Assembly (NCBI GenBank): GCA_025766275.1
Contig: JAFKAC010000195.1
Coordinates: 1-64,000, forward strand
Source: Lactarius indigo
Taxonomy: Eukaryota; Basidiomycota; Agaricomycetes; Russulales; Russulaceae
Direction: 5' to 3'
Length of the DNA: 64,000 nucleotides
Under the pieces are notes generated by a model. It did not search any database. It had not been told where the DNA came from and saw only the letters and a list, made by a program, of their open reading frames with translations. Positions within the stretch are counted from its first letter, which is position 1, and the number at the start of each line of letters is the position of its first letter. The translations under genes and the position numbers were made by a program. Shown in pieces: positions 23,416 to 33,372 of the stretch.

Positions 23416-23994
23416 TGTTATGATCCGACGCTTCGGACCTAAGTCACAGTATGTCTCCACCCTGCCTTTCCCCTTCTGTACTATACCTTGTTACCAAAGG
23501 AGCTACTGTTACTAGTGGCACTGTTTCTTTGATCCGAACTTCTGCTTACTCTGTTTAGTCTCTTTGATATTGTGTGGACTTGTGTTCATGTTGTTTGGAA
23601 CCCTGTCCTATATAAACCTGTACCATAGACCGTAGGAAGCCAGACTTGGCTTCGTTTGCAATCTAGCAACCTTGCCTTCATACTTTGGTGTGACCTCGCC
23701 TTATTCTCCTCTTCTTGTGCATCCCCTATCTCAGTCCCTGACCAGGACATTTCGAAGTCTTTGCAGTTGAACTATATCAACGCATCACACCTGTTATACT
23801 CTGTGCACTAGCAAGATCAAGTGTAGAGAAGTGTCAGACACTTTGGATGAGGAGTCCTACCTTACAGAGTAGTGCTGCACCCTGTGCCACACTTTCGCCA
23901 CTTGTATCTCATAGCAATAAGACAACAGAGGTCTTCGCTTGATACTTGTGTGATTAGAAACCTTCAGAACCCACGCCCCTGCTAGGGCATAACA
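23416..23994 (+). repeat. Gypsy-2 5' LTR
   Basis: 579 bp, ends tgttatg...cataaca (7-bp inverted repeat), and the same length as the solo LTR at 38900-39478. It has TATA tatataaa at 23609-23616 and agacttggctt at 23642-23652, 33 bp downstream. Confidence 0.9.
23609..23652 (+). promoter_or_regulatory. Gypsy-2 LTR core promoter and predicted self-primer
   Basis: tatataaa at 23609 and agacttggctt at 23642-23652. The 11-mer is the exact reverse complement of 23996-24006 just after the LTR. The spacing is the same 33 bp as in Gypsy-1, although the 11-mers differ in sequence. Confidence 0.6.
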
Positions 23995-23995
23995 T

Positions 23996-24006
23996 AAGCC
24001 AAGTCT
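23996..24006 (+). other. Gypsy-2 primer-binding site (self-priming type)
   Basis: aagccaagtct begins two bases after the LTR end (one spacer base). It pairs perfectly with agacttggctt at 23642-23652. No tRNA 3'-end match was seen. Confidence 0.6.
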
Positions 24007-24202
24007 ACAACTCCCAACACACCCAAGACACTACTGCCACACAGCAGAGTGGGCGATGATCCAAGAGGACACATCAGCCAACAACCAGACACTCCACAGA
24101 ACCCAGAAACGACGGCATAGCCGGGCGACGGATCCTCCTTGACACAAGAGGCCGCTTCAGCCATCCCCTTACACAAATCAGCACCCAAGACAGACCACAA
24201 TC

Positions 24203-25894
24203 GTGGCTAGCATCAGTGTCACCTTTGAATCAGACAACGATTGGACCCCAGTCACAACCAGAACACAAGACGACCTCCCACACCACGTTAAAAGCAGCCA
24301 ACTAGGAAGAGGAGCTCGTTGGGCCACAACATCAAGCAGACCACCTTGTTACAAGTGCCTCATCAAAGGTGAACTCAGACCAGTGGAATTCATCAACAAC
24401 AACTGGTACATCCTCCGATACTTTCAGAACACATATCATACCAGAGCCATAAACATCACACCACACAGATTTGCTGAAGGACTAGGCTGGTGGAACGAAG
24501 AAGACGAACAGAACCCAGAAACACCCACACAACAATCATCCTCAGCACCAAGAAACACTAGGGGAACATACGGACTACAACAAGACTCATCATCAGAAGA
24601 ACCCAGCTCAGACGAAGCGGAATCACACTCAGAACTATCTCACTCCTCAGAACACCGCCTAGACATCACAGTACCCACACAAGCTTCGTCACAAGCCAGC
24701 CCCACTATCCCTATCTGGATAGAACCATCCCCAGCGGAAGAAGGATTCCCAGCCCCACTACCACCAATCAGATTGCCCTCCCCAGTCGAACCACCCCAGA
24801 TCCCCATCACACCACAGCCAACACTTATCATGTCAGCCATAAATGCCACAGGCACTGGCACAGGTACTGGCTCAAGCACCGGAACAGGAGGAACACCAAC
24901 AACGAGCTCAGGAGGACTCAAAGGAGCACCCCCTACTCCGTTCACTGGAGATAGAACAGAGAGTGGTCAGTTCAAAAGAGAACTACTACGATACATCAAG
25001 TTAAACAGTGAAAATGAACTCATCAAAGAACCTTATGCACGAGTACTATTCGCCCTTACAATGTTCAAAGGACCCGGTGTACAGCTGTGGGTCAACCAGA
25101 CCGAAGATGACATGGAAGCGGCACTAGCAGACCCCACCAAAGCCCTCACCAAAAACAGCAAAGACCTTTGGGACGGTTTTCTCGACACCTTCGACAGAGA
25201 CTGGACCGACACTCTAAACAAAGAAAGAGCCTATCAGAAGCTCATCAGTTTGATGATGCAGGGTGGAGCATTGGACAGTTACATCCTCAACTTCGAACAC
25301 CTTGCAGGAATAGCAGGATGGGCAAGAGATGCCCCTGGAACGGTGGAATTCTTCAAAAGAGGACTACCCACAGGACTGTATCGTGCCTGCCTTATGCAAA
25401 CCACCATCCCAAACACCATGGACGAGTGGCAAACCGCTGCCAGAGCAGAACACCAACGCTGGAAGCTGCTAAAAGCCAGACCAGGGAATAGAAACCCAGG
25501 GCCAACCCAGAATGTCCACCAAGGACAACCAAAGCGAGACCCAAATGCGATGGATGTAGATGCCACCACCTCCACCCCCTTTAAGAAGCTTACCGAAGAA
25601 GAAAAGAAAGCCCTCATGAAAGAAGGACGCTGCTTCAAATGCAGACAGCAAGGACACATGGCTAGGAACTGTCAACAACAAAACACCACCAACCAAACCA
25701 AAGCCAGAGCCACAGACACCCAAGAAGCGGACACTGCACCCCCATACACCCCAGAAGCAAGCACCTCATCGGTGGCTGCTACCACAACCGAAGATAAAGT
25801 CCAACAAGCCCATGCACTTGTCCAAGGCATGACCGAGGATGAAAAGAGATGCTGCTATGCCTTAGATCAGGATTTTTGTGATGCCGACCTGTGA
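24203..25894 (+). CDS. gag: Gypsy-2 Gag polyprotein
   Basis: 563 codons. The N-terminal region carries TRAINITPHRFAEGLGWW, then an acidic Ser-rich stretch and a Gly/Thr-rich linker (about residues 213-240). The capsid domain starts APPTPFTGDRTESGQFKREL, with VQLWVNQTEDDMEAAL and ILNFEHLAGIAGWARD; the zinc knuckle is CFKCRQQGHMARNC (about residues 477-490). The frame begins GTG GCT; the first in-frame ATG is about 209 codons in. Its stop overlaps the upstream end of the pol frame (25891), which lies in another frame with its first ATG at 25918. This fits frameshifting or reinitiation between gag and pol. Confidence 0.85.
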   Translation: MASISVTFESDNDWTPVTTRTQDDLPHHVKSSQLGRGARWATTSSRPPCYKCLIKGELRPVEFINNNWYILRYFQNTYHTRAINITPHRFAEGLGWWNEEDEQNPETPTQQSSSAPRNTRGTYGLQQDSSSEEPSSDEAESHSELSHSSEHRLDITVPTQASSQASPTIPIWIEPSPAEEGFPAPLPPIRLPSPVEPPQIPITPQPTLIMSAINATGTGTGTGSSTGTGGTPTTSSGGLKGAPPTPFTGDRTESGQFKRELLRYIKLNSENELIKEPYARVLFALTMFKGPGVQLWVNQTEDDMEAALADPTKALTKNSKDLWDGFLDTFDRDWTDTLNKERAYQKLISLMMQGGALDSYILNFEHLAGIAGWARDAPGTVEFFKRGLPTGLYRACLMQTTIPNTMDEWQTAARAEHQRWKLLKARPGNRNPGPTQNVHQGQPKRDPNAMDVDATTSTPFKKLTEEEKKALMKEGRCFKCRQQGHMARNCQQQNTTNQTKARATDTQEADTAPPYTPEASTSSVAATTTEDKVQQAHALVQGMTEDEKRCCYALDQDFCDADL

Positions 25895-27636
25895 GAGCTG
25901 ACAGGGAGGCCAATTCAATGTATAGTGTTCGCAATAGTGCTATGACAATCAAAGTCCTTGTTCGCCTTTACTACAAAGAAGCTCGCATAAATGTGCTGCT
26001 GGACAGTGGTGCAACAGACAACCTAATCGACCGAAACCTAATCCAAAAACTTGGACTAGGAACCACTCCTCTGAAACCACCCAGATTGGTCCGGAATGTA
26101 GATGGATCGCTAAACAAAGATGGCACCATGACAGAAACATGCCAGCTATGGATAAAAAGAGGAGAAGAAGAAACCCCTTTCCAGTTTTTCATAACCAGCC
26201 TAGGGGAAGACAGAATGATCTTTGGATACCCCTGGTTCAAACACGAAAACCCAGACATAGACTGGAAGAAACAAGAGCTGAAAGGAGAAGCCATCACCAT
26301 CCTGACAGGAGGGTACCGCTTCCGAAGAAAGCGACACCAAGAAGCGAAAGTGGCAGCAACCAAAACAACCTTTGACCCAGTAAAAGAAACCGCGATCCCA
26401 GAAGAATACCAGTGCCACAACAAAGTATTCTTAGACGAAGAAGCACAGCGCTTCCCCCCAGAAAGAGAAGAAGACCATCCCATCACATTGCGACCAGATG
26501 CACCCAACAAGATCAATTGCAAAATCTACCCCTTGACTCCAGAAGAAGACAAGGAGTTGAAGGCATATCTCGACGAAAACATAGCAAAAGGATACATCTA
26601 TGAAGGAAGCTCCCCCTACGCTTCCTCCTTCTTCTTCAGAAAGAAAACAGATGGAGGGTTGCGCCCTATCCTGGACTACAGACCCCTAAATACCTGGACA
26701 ATAAAAGACACTTACCCACTACCTCTCATCTCCGACATCCTGACCAACTTAAATGGGAAAACACTGTTCTCAAAGTTCGATATCAGATGGGGGTACCATA
26801 ACATCCGCATAAAAGAGGAAGACCAGTGGAAAGCAGCCTTCAAGACACTAAGGGGGCTGTTCATCCCTCGAGTCATGACCTTCGGCCTCACAAATGCACC
26901 AGCCACCTTTGCAAGAACCATGAGCAGAATACTCCGACCACTTATGGACAAATATCCGAGAGAACTATTTGTGTACATGGACGATGTCCTGATAGCCACA
27001 GAAGAAGATACAGAGTGCCACAGACAAATTGTACACGAGTTCTTGGAAATCTGTGAAAAGGAATCTTATTTCCTTAAAGCGTCAAAATGCGTGTTCGAAC
27101 AAAGAAAAATCCACTACCTAGGCATTGTCATCGATGGGTCTCAAATCAAAATCGACCCAAAGAAGGTAGAAGGACTAAAAGACTGGCCAAGAGACATCAA
27201 GTCAGTCAAACAAGCAAGAAGCGTGTTGGGAACACTAAGTTATCAGCGACCCTTCATCCCCAACTTCGCTCACTTAGCAAGACCCATCACGGACACAATA
27301 AAGACGTCAGAAGGACCCTTCAGATGGACAAAGGAAGCAGCAGAAGCCTTAGAAGCTCTCATCACACTTGTGTGCAAAGACCCCATCTTATGTCAACCAG
27401 ATATGGACAAACCTTTCGAACTAGAAGTAGATGCCTTCGCTTTCGCCACAGGGGCAATCTTAACACAAAGAGACAGCCGAAACAAACCACAAGCTGTGGG
27501 ATACTTCTCCAAATCATTTTCAGAAGTGGAGCGCAACTATGACATCCATGACAGGGAACTCCTGGCAGTAATCAGAGGACTAGAACACTGGAGACACCTT
27601 CTTTTAGGGTCCCCCCACGAAATCACAGTGTTTACA
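25891..27636 (+). pseudogene. pol: Gypsy-2 Pol, truncated (protease, RT, part of RNase H)
   Basis: Protease LLDSGATDNLID (about 26000), RT with KFDIRWGYHNIRI and VYMDDVLIATEED (about 26975), RNase H with FELEVDAFAFATGAILTQRD and NYDIHDRELLAVIRGLEHW. The frame is clean until the insertion of Copia-3 at 27637, which removes the rest of RNase H, the integrase and any chromodomain. The first ATG is at 25918. The sequence is very close to Gypsy-2b where they overlap. Confidence 0.88.
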
Positions 27637-28249
27637 TGATGAACAGCACACATAGATAGCATACTCACAGAGTGACAAAGTGTTCTGTGGTGAGATAAGC
27701 TGGGTGGCTGGAAGCAGCAACAGGGAAGTCTTGACAAGGTAAAGCAAGAGTGTCTGGCACACAGCAGTGAGAGAACTGATGATGGTATTACAGAGAAGAC
27801 ATACCTGGCACACAGCAGTGAGAGAACTGATGTGGACCAGGGCGTACAAGCAGTCTACTTATACTCTACAGAGATGTGACACTAGTATAAGAGTGGTAAC
27901 GAAGAGTCACAGAATACAAGGAGCGTTGTTCTACATACAGGACAAAAGGAGTGTATGAAAAGGGAACAAGGCGACTAGAACAAAGAGAATCCAGACAAGG
28001 ATGATATCATAATGACATCACAATAAAGATAAGAACTAAAGGGGAACAAAGGACTGAGTACAATGAAGTGTCTGGAGTGTTCTACATGATGTCATAGTAT
28101 ATGATGTCATACGTGACGCAACGATCAGCGCTAGATTGTACAGATCAAACATAAGTAATCTACAAGTCCAATTAATCTAATCTAAAGCAGTCCATGCTGC
28201 AAGTCCGGTCCATACGAGCCGCTAAGTGCGCAAGGGTCACTTATCAACA
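27637..28249 (-). repeat. Copia-3 3' LTR
   Basis: 613 bp, plus-strand ends tgatgaac...ttatcaaca. The - strand polypurine tract gatcacggggaga (28250-28262) abuts it. It contains a direct repeat of ctggcacacagcagtgagag about 55 bp apart. A solo relative is at 42806-43429. Confidence 0.9.
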
Positions 28250-28268
28250 TCTCCCCGTGATCTACAAT

Positions 28269-31200
28269 CTAAGTACACACAAGTCCCATGTCATCGTTGT
28301 GCTTCTGCAGCAGGACACGCGGTAGTGACTTTGTAAAGCCGTCCGCAACCATATCCACAGTAGGAGTTCTAATGAGGGTGATGGTCCCCTTTTCGATGTA
28401 CTCCCGAATGACATGATGCTGTATGGCAATGTGCTTAGACCGTCTCCCAGTGACAGGGTTTAAGGCCAAGTCAATGGCACCCTTGTTGTCACCATGAAGT
28501 GGGATGGGGTCGTCGACCTCGTACCCGAGTTCCGTGAGGAAGCTCTGATACCACGCAGCCTGGTTAGCCGCATCGGTCATGGCCATGTACTCTGCCTCAG
28601 TAGTGTTTTGGGCCACAGTCTTTTGCTTGCGCGAAGACCAGCTTATTGCACCATTGGCTAGTAGAAATACATAACCGGAAGTGGAGTGGCGGTCATCAGT
28701 CTGATCAGCCAGACTGGAATCAGTGTAGCCATGAAGGCCATCGCCATTGGCGCCATCATAGACAATACGCATATCCATAGTTCCTACTAGGTAGGACAGG
28801 ACATACTGCGCAAGCTGCAGATGTTGTGGTGAAGGGTTCGCTGCGTACTGTGCCAGACGTGACACAGCGAAGGAGATATCTGGCCTAGTGCCAATCTGCA
28901 CATAAAGCAGACTCCCAATCAGAGACTGGTAGTGGGAAATATTTGAGGCAGTTGCCTGCGACGTATATTTAACCAGGTGCTCATCAGCACCAGCGGGCAA
29001 GGGTGTGTTGTGTGGTGTGGCATCAGACATGCCAAAGCGTTCAAGGACATCCTTGATGTATCCAGACTGATCTATTTCGATGCATCTAAGGGAGCGGTCG
29101 CGCACAATGCGCATACCAAGATAGGACTCTATCTCCCCGAGATCTGTCATCTCATAGCGTTCAGACAAATCTGACTTTAAACGCTTGATACCACTCAGCG
29201 AGGGACCCAGTATAGTGATGTCGTCAACGTAGACAATAACGAAGAGTGGATCATACCCCTCCCGTTGAGGCATCACATATATGCCTGCATCAGCAAACGT
29301 CCGCTTAAAGCCAAGTGCAGTGAGCACTCCATGGAATTGCAAGTTCCATGCGCAGGAGGCCTGTTTGAGACCATAGATCGCCTTAACCAGGCGACACACC
29401 TTCGTTTCAGAGCCAGTGACAGTGAAACCTTGTGGCTGCTCCATGTAAATCTCCTCGTCAAGCACGCCATTGAGAAAAGCAGACTTAACATCCATCTGAT
29501 GGATGTGCCAGTCCTCCAGCGCGGCCAACACCAGAAGTAATCGTAGCGACTCAAATCGTGCGACGGGAGAGAAGGTTTCATCAAAATCTATGCCAGGGAT
29601 CTGCGTGAATCCCTTAGCCACCAAGCGAGCTCTGTAGCGGCCATCCGCTTTGAGCTTAAAGACCCATTTGGATTTTACTGCCTTTCGATTAGGCGGGAGA
29701 TCCACTAACTCCCAAGTCCCATTCTTAGCTAGGGTGTCCATTTCATACTGACACGCCTTAGTCCACTCATCTGCAGCTGCAGACCGCATGGCCTCTGCAT
29801 AGGTTGCAGGGTCTCGGCCAATAAAAGCAGCAGCCAGTAACTCCGCATACCCCAGACGCCTGCCGCGCCATGCCGCATTGTCCGCATTGAAGTAACGCGG
29901 ATTAGGGACAGGAGCATGAGCACTGCGCCTTGGTGCATTGTCCATCTCACGCAACAGCTGACTTCGCTGTGCACGATCCTCAAATCCCCCAGGCATTTCT
30001 GGTGAGGGAGGAGGGACATGGCGCATAATGCGCGTTGCACTAGGACGCGGCGGGGGTGAAGTGGGAGTGGTCTGCTCACGTTTAGGTGTGGTGGGCAGAG
30101 CTGGCTGAGTAGGTGGTGGTGTGGTGGGGCGTGGTTGGACTTGTGGGGGGTCCAGGAGCTTTTCAACATCCTCCTCCTCACTACTACTGGAGTGTGCAGG
30201 GGAGGGGGCTCGCATTGGTGGTAATGCCGGCGGGTGAGGCACGGCAGTCACTGTTGTGCTAGGCACGACTGGTGGTGAAGGTGTGGGGTGTGTCTCAACA
30301 CCCTGGAGGGACGGGAAGCTACTCTCGTCAAATGTCACATCCCTGGACACTCGGACGGAGTGGGTTGAGCGGTCCCAGAGCTTATAGCCCTTAGATTCGA
30401 GCTCAAACCCGATAAGCGTGACCTCAATGGCCTTTGCATCTAATTTGCGACGCTTATCAGCGGGTACATGCATGTACCCCTTGCATCCGAAGACGCGAAG
30501 ATGTGAGACATCAGGCACTTTGCCAGAGTGCCAGAGCTCATAAGGAGTGCGCCACTTGAGCCCACGAACTGGAGAGCGGTTATAGATGTGCACAGCTGCA
30601 CACACTGCATGCTCCCAGAAGCCTTTAGACATGCCAGCTGTGTGAAGCATGGACATTGCCTTATCCATAATGGTGCAGTTAAACCGCTCGGCTTTCCCGT
30701 TAGACTGTGGTGAACCCGGCATCGTGAGGTGATGCTCTATCCCTTTCTGCTTGAGAATGTCCTGCATGACACTCGACATGTACTCGCCACCGCGGTCAGA
30801 GTGCAGAGCGCGCAACTTATGGCCAGACTGGGTTTCACCCCAGGCCAAATACATCTGCAGTGACTTAGCAAACTGATCCTTTGACTTAAGGAAGTGGACC
30901 ACAGTGAACTTAGTGTGGTCGTCTATGAAGGTGGCTGTGTAGGTCGAGCCTTGCAGGGACTGAGTCTGCATAGGACCGGCGAGGTCACTGTGCACGATCT
31001 CAAATTGACGAGTTGTCCTCTTGTTGGAGGACGCAGAAAAGGGTTGGCGAGTGGACTTGCCCATCTCGCACCCACGGCAGACTGTGTGGGCCGTGGTAGA
31101 GCTATCTATGTCCATGCCAGTAGTGGCAGAGGGACCATGCGCCTTCAGCGCCGCAGAGGAGATGTGTCCCATGCGTTGATGCCAGATATCAAGTGTGGCA

Positions 31201-32591
31201 GCACTTGATTTTGTGTGGGCGTTGAGGCCAACGCTGGCTGCGTCCAACCAGTAAAGGTTGTCCTCAAGGTAGCCTTTGGCCACACACTTTTGATTGATAG
31301 ATATTTTAAATGAGCCACTATCAAAGGCAATCTCAGCACCTTTTTGTGCTAGGGCGCGCGTCGACAAGAAGCGCGTCTTCACCTGTGGTAGGTGTAGCAC
31401 ATTACTGAGGGTGATAGAGATACCCTGGCTCGTTGTAAAGATGACAGACCCAACACCCACTTGGTCTATTGTGGACTTATCCCCTAGGTGTACAGTGCCT
31501 TTAGTTGGGGTGTAGTCCTTGAAGTCAGACCGATGTGGTGTAATGTGGTGTGTAGCACCACTGTCCATCATCCAACGCACACGTGAGGCAGCATACAAGG
31601 CAACAGAAATAGATTGAGAAGCCCAGTCTATGGCGGGCTCTTCGACCTCCTTAATGGAGGCGGTGGTAGGTACAAGAATGTGACTATTTGCGGCCTTGTT
31701 GCCTGCCTTCTCCTTCTCCTTTGCGTCAGCCTCATCCTTCTTTTTCTTCCTGCAGTCAGGCTTGATGTGGCCCTTTTTGTTGCAGTAGTGGCAGGTTAGA
31801 CCAGAGTGGTCCTTCTTGCCCTTCTTGCCCGTCGTCTTGACGGGGGCCACCTTGTTGAGGGAAGAGCCAGAGGGCCCGGCCTGGCGAGCTTCTTCCGACA
31901 CTATGCGCGCTATGATCTCAGCGTGCTTGAGTGTGGAAGGGGCCCCACTGGCAAGGATGGTAGAGGCCAACACCTCATAAGAGGGCGGCAGCGCGTGGAG
32001 GAGAATGAGGCAGTATTGGACGTCAGAGACACCCATCTGCGCGTTGGAAAGGGCAACCCTAAGCTCATTGAGCTTGGCCAGCTGAGTGGCCATGGGTGTG
32101 GAGTCGTCGAGGCGAGCTTGCGTTAGCTGGATCCATAAGTTAAAGATGGTGGTGCTGCCCGAAGCACCAGCATATACGTCTCTCAGTTTGTCCCACTTCG
32201 CCTTGAAGGTGGCATAGACAATATTGTCCGCCACAAGGGAGTAGACATCTGGCTTAAGGTAGAGGCAGAGGTACACCTTGGAACGACGCTGGACTGAGTC
32301 CCACTCATCAGTAGTGATGCCCGATGGGGGTGTGTCCAGGGTGAACACATCTTCAGCCTCATGCAGCGTGAGGATAGCCTCAATGGTCCCGGACCATTCG
32401 TTCCAGCCAGTGCCATCAAATTGGGTGAGATGGATGCCAGATGGCATGCCAAAGTTGGCACTGTGGGCCTGAGAGAGACATGTGGAGGGTGTGGACCCAG
32501 AAGGAGGAGGGAGTGAGCCTCCTGCAGAGCCACCAGTGGGGCTGGGAGGAGCACCAGCACCAGCAGCAGGGGTAGATGAAGAGCCAGACAT
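28269..32591 (-). CDS. gag-pol: Copia-3 Gag-Pol polyprotein, intact
   Basis: A single ATG-started frame of 1440 codons with all expected parts in order. These are a Gag domain (residues about 50-240, FDGTGWNEWSGTIEAIL), a zinc knuckle CHYCNKKGHIKPDC (about 267), aspartic protease WMMDSGATHH (about 340), the integrase zinc region WHQRMGHISSAAL...CRGCEMGK (about 470), catalytic core with HSDLAGPM, DDHTKF and GSPQSNGKAER, RVT_2 with KAVKSKWVFKLKADG, DVKSAFLNG and IVYVDDITILG (about 1120), and RNase H with SYVF-like GYVFLLANGAISWSSRKQK and TEAEYMA (about 1330). It ends 20 nt before the 3' LTR. Nothing essential seems lost, so the protein could still be active. Single-frame Gag-Pol is usual for copia elements. 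Confidence 0.93.
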   Translation of the reverse strand: MSGSSSTPAAGAGAPPSPTGGSAGGSLPPPSGSTPSTCLSQAHSANFGMPSGIHLTQFDGTGWNEWSGTIEAILTLHEAEDVFTLDTPPSGITTDEWDSVQRRSKVYLCLYLKPDVYSLVADNIVYATFKAKWDKLRDVYAGASGSTTIFNLWIQLTQARLDDSTPMATQLAKLNELRVALSNAQMGVSDVQYCLILLHALPPSYEVLASTILASGAPSTLKHAEIIARIVSEEARQAGPSGSSLNKVAPVKTTGKKGKKDHSGLTCHYCNKKGHIKPDCRKKKKDEADAKEKEKAGNKAANSHILVPTTASIKEVEEPAIDWASQSISVALYAASRVRWMMDSGATHHITPHRSDFKDYTPTKGTVHLGDKSTIDQVGVGSVIFTTSQGISITLSNVLHLPQVKTRFLSTRALAQKGAEIAFDSGSFKISINQKCVAKGYLEDNLYWLDAASVGLNAHTKSSAATLDIWHQRMGHISSAALKAHGPSATTGMDIDSSTTAHTVCRGCEMGKSTRQPFSASSNKRTTRQFEIVHSDLAGPMQTQSLQGSTYTATFIDDHTKFTVVHFLKSKDQFAKSLQMYLAWGETQSGHKLRALHSDRGGEYMSSVMQDILKQKGIEHHLTMPGSPQSNGKAERFNCTIMDKAMSMLHTAGMSKGFWEHAVCAAVHIYNRSPVRGLKWRTPYELWHSGKVPDVSHLRVFGCKGYMHVPADKRRKLDAKAIEVTLIGFELESKGYKLWDRSTHSVRVSRDVTFDESSFPSLQGVETHPTPSPPVVPSTTVTAVPHPPALPPMRAPSPAHSSSSEEEDVEKLLDPPQVQPRPTTPPPTQPALPTTPKREQTTPTSPPPRPSATRIMRHVPPPSPEMPGGFEDRAQRSQLLREMDNAPRRSAHAPVPNPRYFNADNAAWRGRRLGYAELLAAAFIGRDPATYAEAMRSAAADEWTKACQYEMDTLAKNGTWELVDLPPNRKAVKSKWVFKLKADGRYRARLVAKGFTQIPGIDFDETFSPVARFESLRLLLVLAALEDWHIHQMDVKSAFLNGVLDEEIYMEQPQGFTVTGSETKVCRLVKAIYGLKQASCAWNLQFHGVLTALGFKRTFADAGIYVMPQREGYDPLFVIVYVDDITILGPSLSGIKRLKSDLSERYEMTDLGEIESYLGMRIVRDRSLRCIEIDQSGYIKDVLERFGMSDATPHNTPLPAGADEHLVKYTSQATASNISHYQSLIGSLLYVQIGTRPDISFAVSRLAQYAANPSPQHLQLAQYVLSYLVGTMDMRIVYDGANGDGLHGYTDSSLADQTDDRHSTSGYVFLLANGAISWSSRKQKTVAQNTTEAEYMAMTDAANQAAWYQSFLTELGYEVDDPIPLHGDNKGAIDLALNPVTGRRSKHIAIQHHVIREYIEKGTITLIRTPTVDMVADGFTKSLPRVLLQKHNDDMGLVCT

Positions 32592-33360
32592 TGGGATGAT
32601 TTATCTATCGCCAAGGAGCAGTCAGCGATAGTGCTTCATAGTTGCAAGACATAAAGATAGAGGGAGTACCACTCCTGTCTGTGATTCTGTAAGGCCAGAA
32701 CGCTAACGCGTCCTGCCTCCTGATAGTATGCCAGTGATACAAGGGCTAGGCCCAGGTTGGGAGAGTCCCTTTGCCATACCATGAGCTAGCTGCCAGCCTG
32801 GATGTGTCTAAGACACAGCTCAAATGGTTTGCGTCAGGGGGAAGGTGAAGGGAATGCTTTCAGAGCCCAAGGCTGTCTACCTCAGCCTCCTCAGCCTATT
32901 GGTTGCCTCATCGCCACAAGTGGCTTTACTGAATCCTTTCCCATTGCCGCTACAAGGCAGGTATCTGGTTGCAGAACACCATAAGGTGAACACCCCCCAG
33001 AGCCTGAACCAGGTTTTACACTCCCATGGTGAGGAGATCCTGCGCCCAGTGTGGAGCACCAGAGACAGCTGGCACTAAGCTCCACAATACACAGCCCAGT
33101 GGGCCATGCACGCCTGGATATTTTGAAGTTAAGGGGCTACCAGACCCAGTCTCCTTGCGCATAGCGCAGGGGCTAGGAAAACAGTAGGGGTGAAAGTAGG
33201 ACAACTGGGCAGTACATACACAGGAGGTTCCTTAGCAGAGACAAGTGGCGCCCCACTGCTCTCTGCCTTGGGCAAGGCTGGTAAGGCCCCAGACAGACCT
33301 TAGCCTGGTGTGTCCTCCTAGGAAGACAGTGACCAGCCAAGTGGAGTGGCTAGGGCACCA
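32592..33360 (-). other. Copia-3 untranslated leader
   Basis: About 770 nt between the primer site and the gag ATG, unusually long for a copia leader. It has no long frame on the sense strand and probably carries packaging signals. No separate insertion was recognised in it. Confidence 0.5.
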
Positions 33361-33372
33361 GGGCCCATAACC
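33361..33372 (-). other. Copia-3 primer-binding site (initiator tRNA-Met anticodon arm)
   Basis: Directly after the 5' LTR the - strand reads GGTTATGGGCCC. This pairs with GGGCUCAUAACC, the anticodon arm of eukaryotic initiator tRNA-Met, with one G-U pair. Ty5 and Drosophila copia are known to prime from half-tRNAs of this kind. Confidence 0.65.

Larger units (their letters stand above)
23416..27636 (+). mobile_element. Gypsy-2: Ty3/gypsy element, truncated in RNase H
   Basis: 5' LTR 23416-23994, leader, gag and pol up to ...HEITVFT at 27636, where Copia-3 is inserted. The remaining RNase H, integrase and 3' LTR are not found on the far side of Copia-3. A second, older copy of the family (Gypsy-2b) is at 34776-44033 and a solo LTR of the family is at 38900-39478. 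Confidence 0.88.

Noticed and set aside
27770..27835. Pair of direct repeats resembling a CRISPR unit
   Set aside because: Only two copies inside a retrotransposon LTR in a eukaryote, repeated in every LTR of the family; it is part of the LTR.
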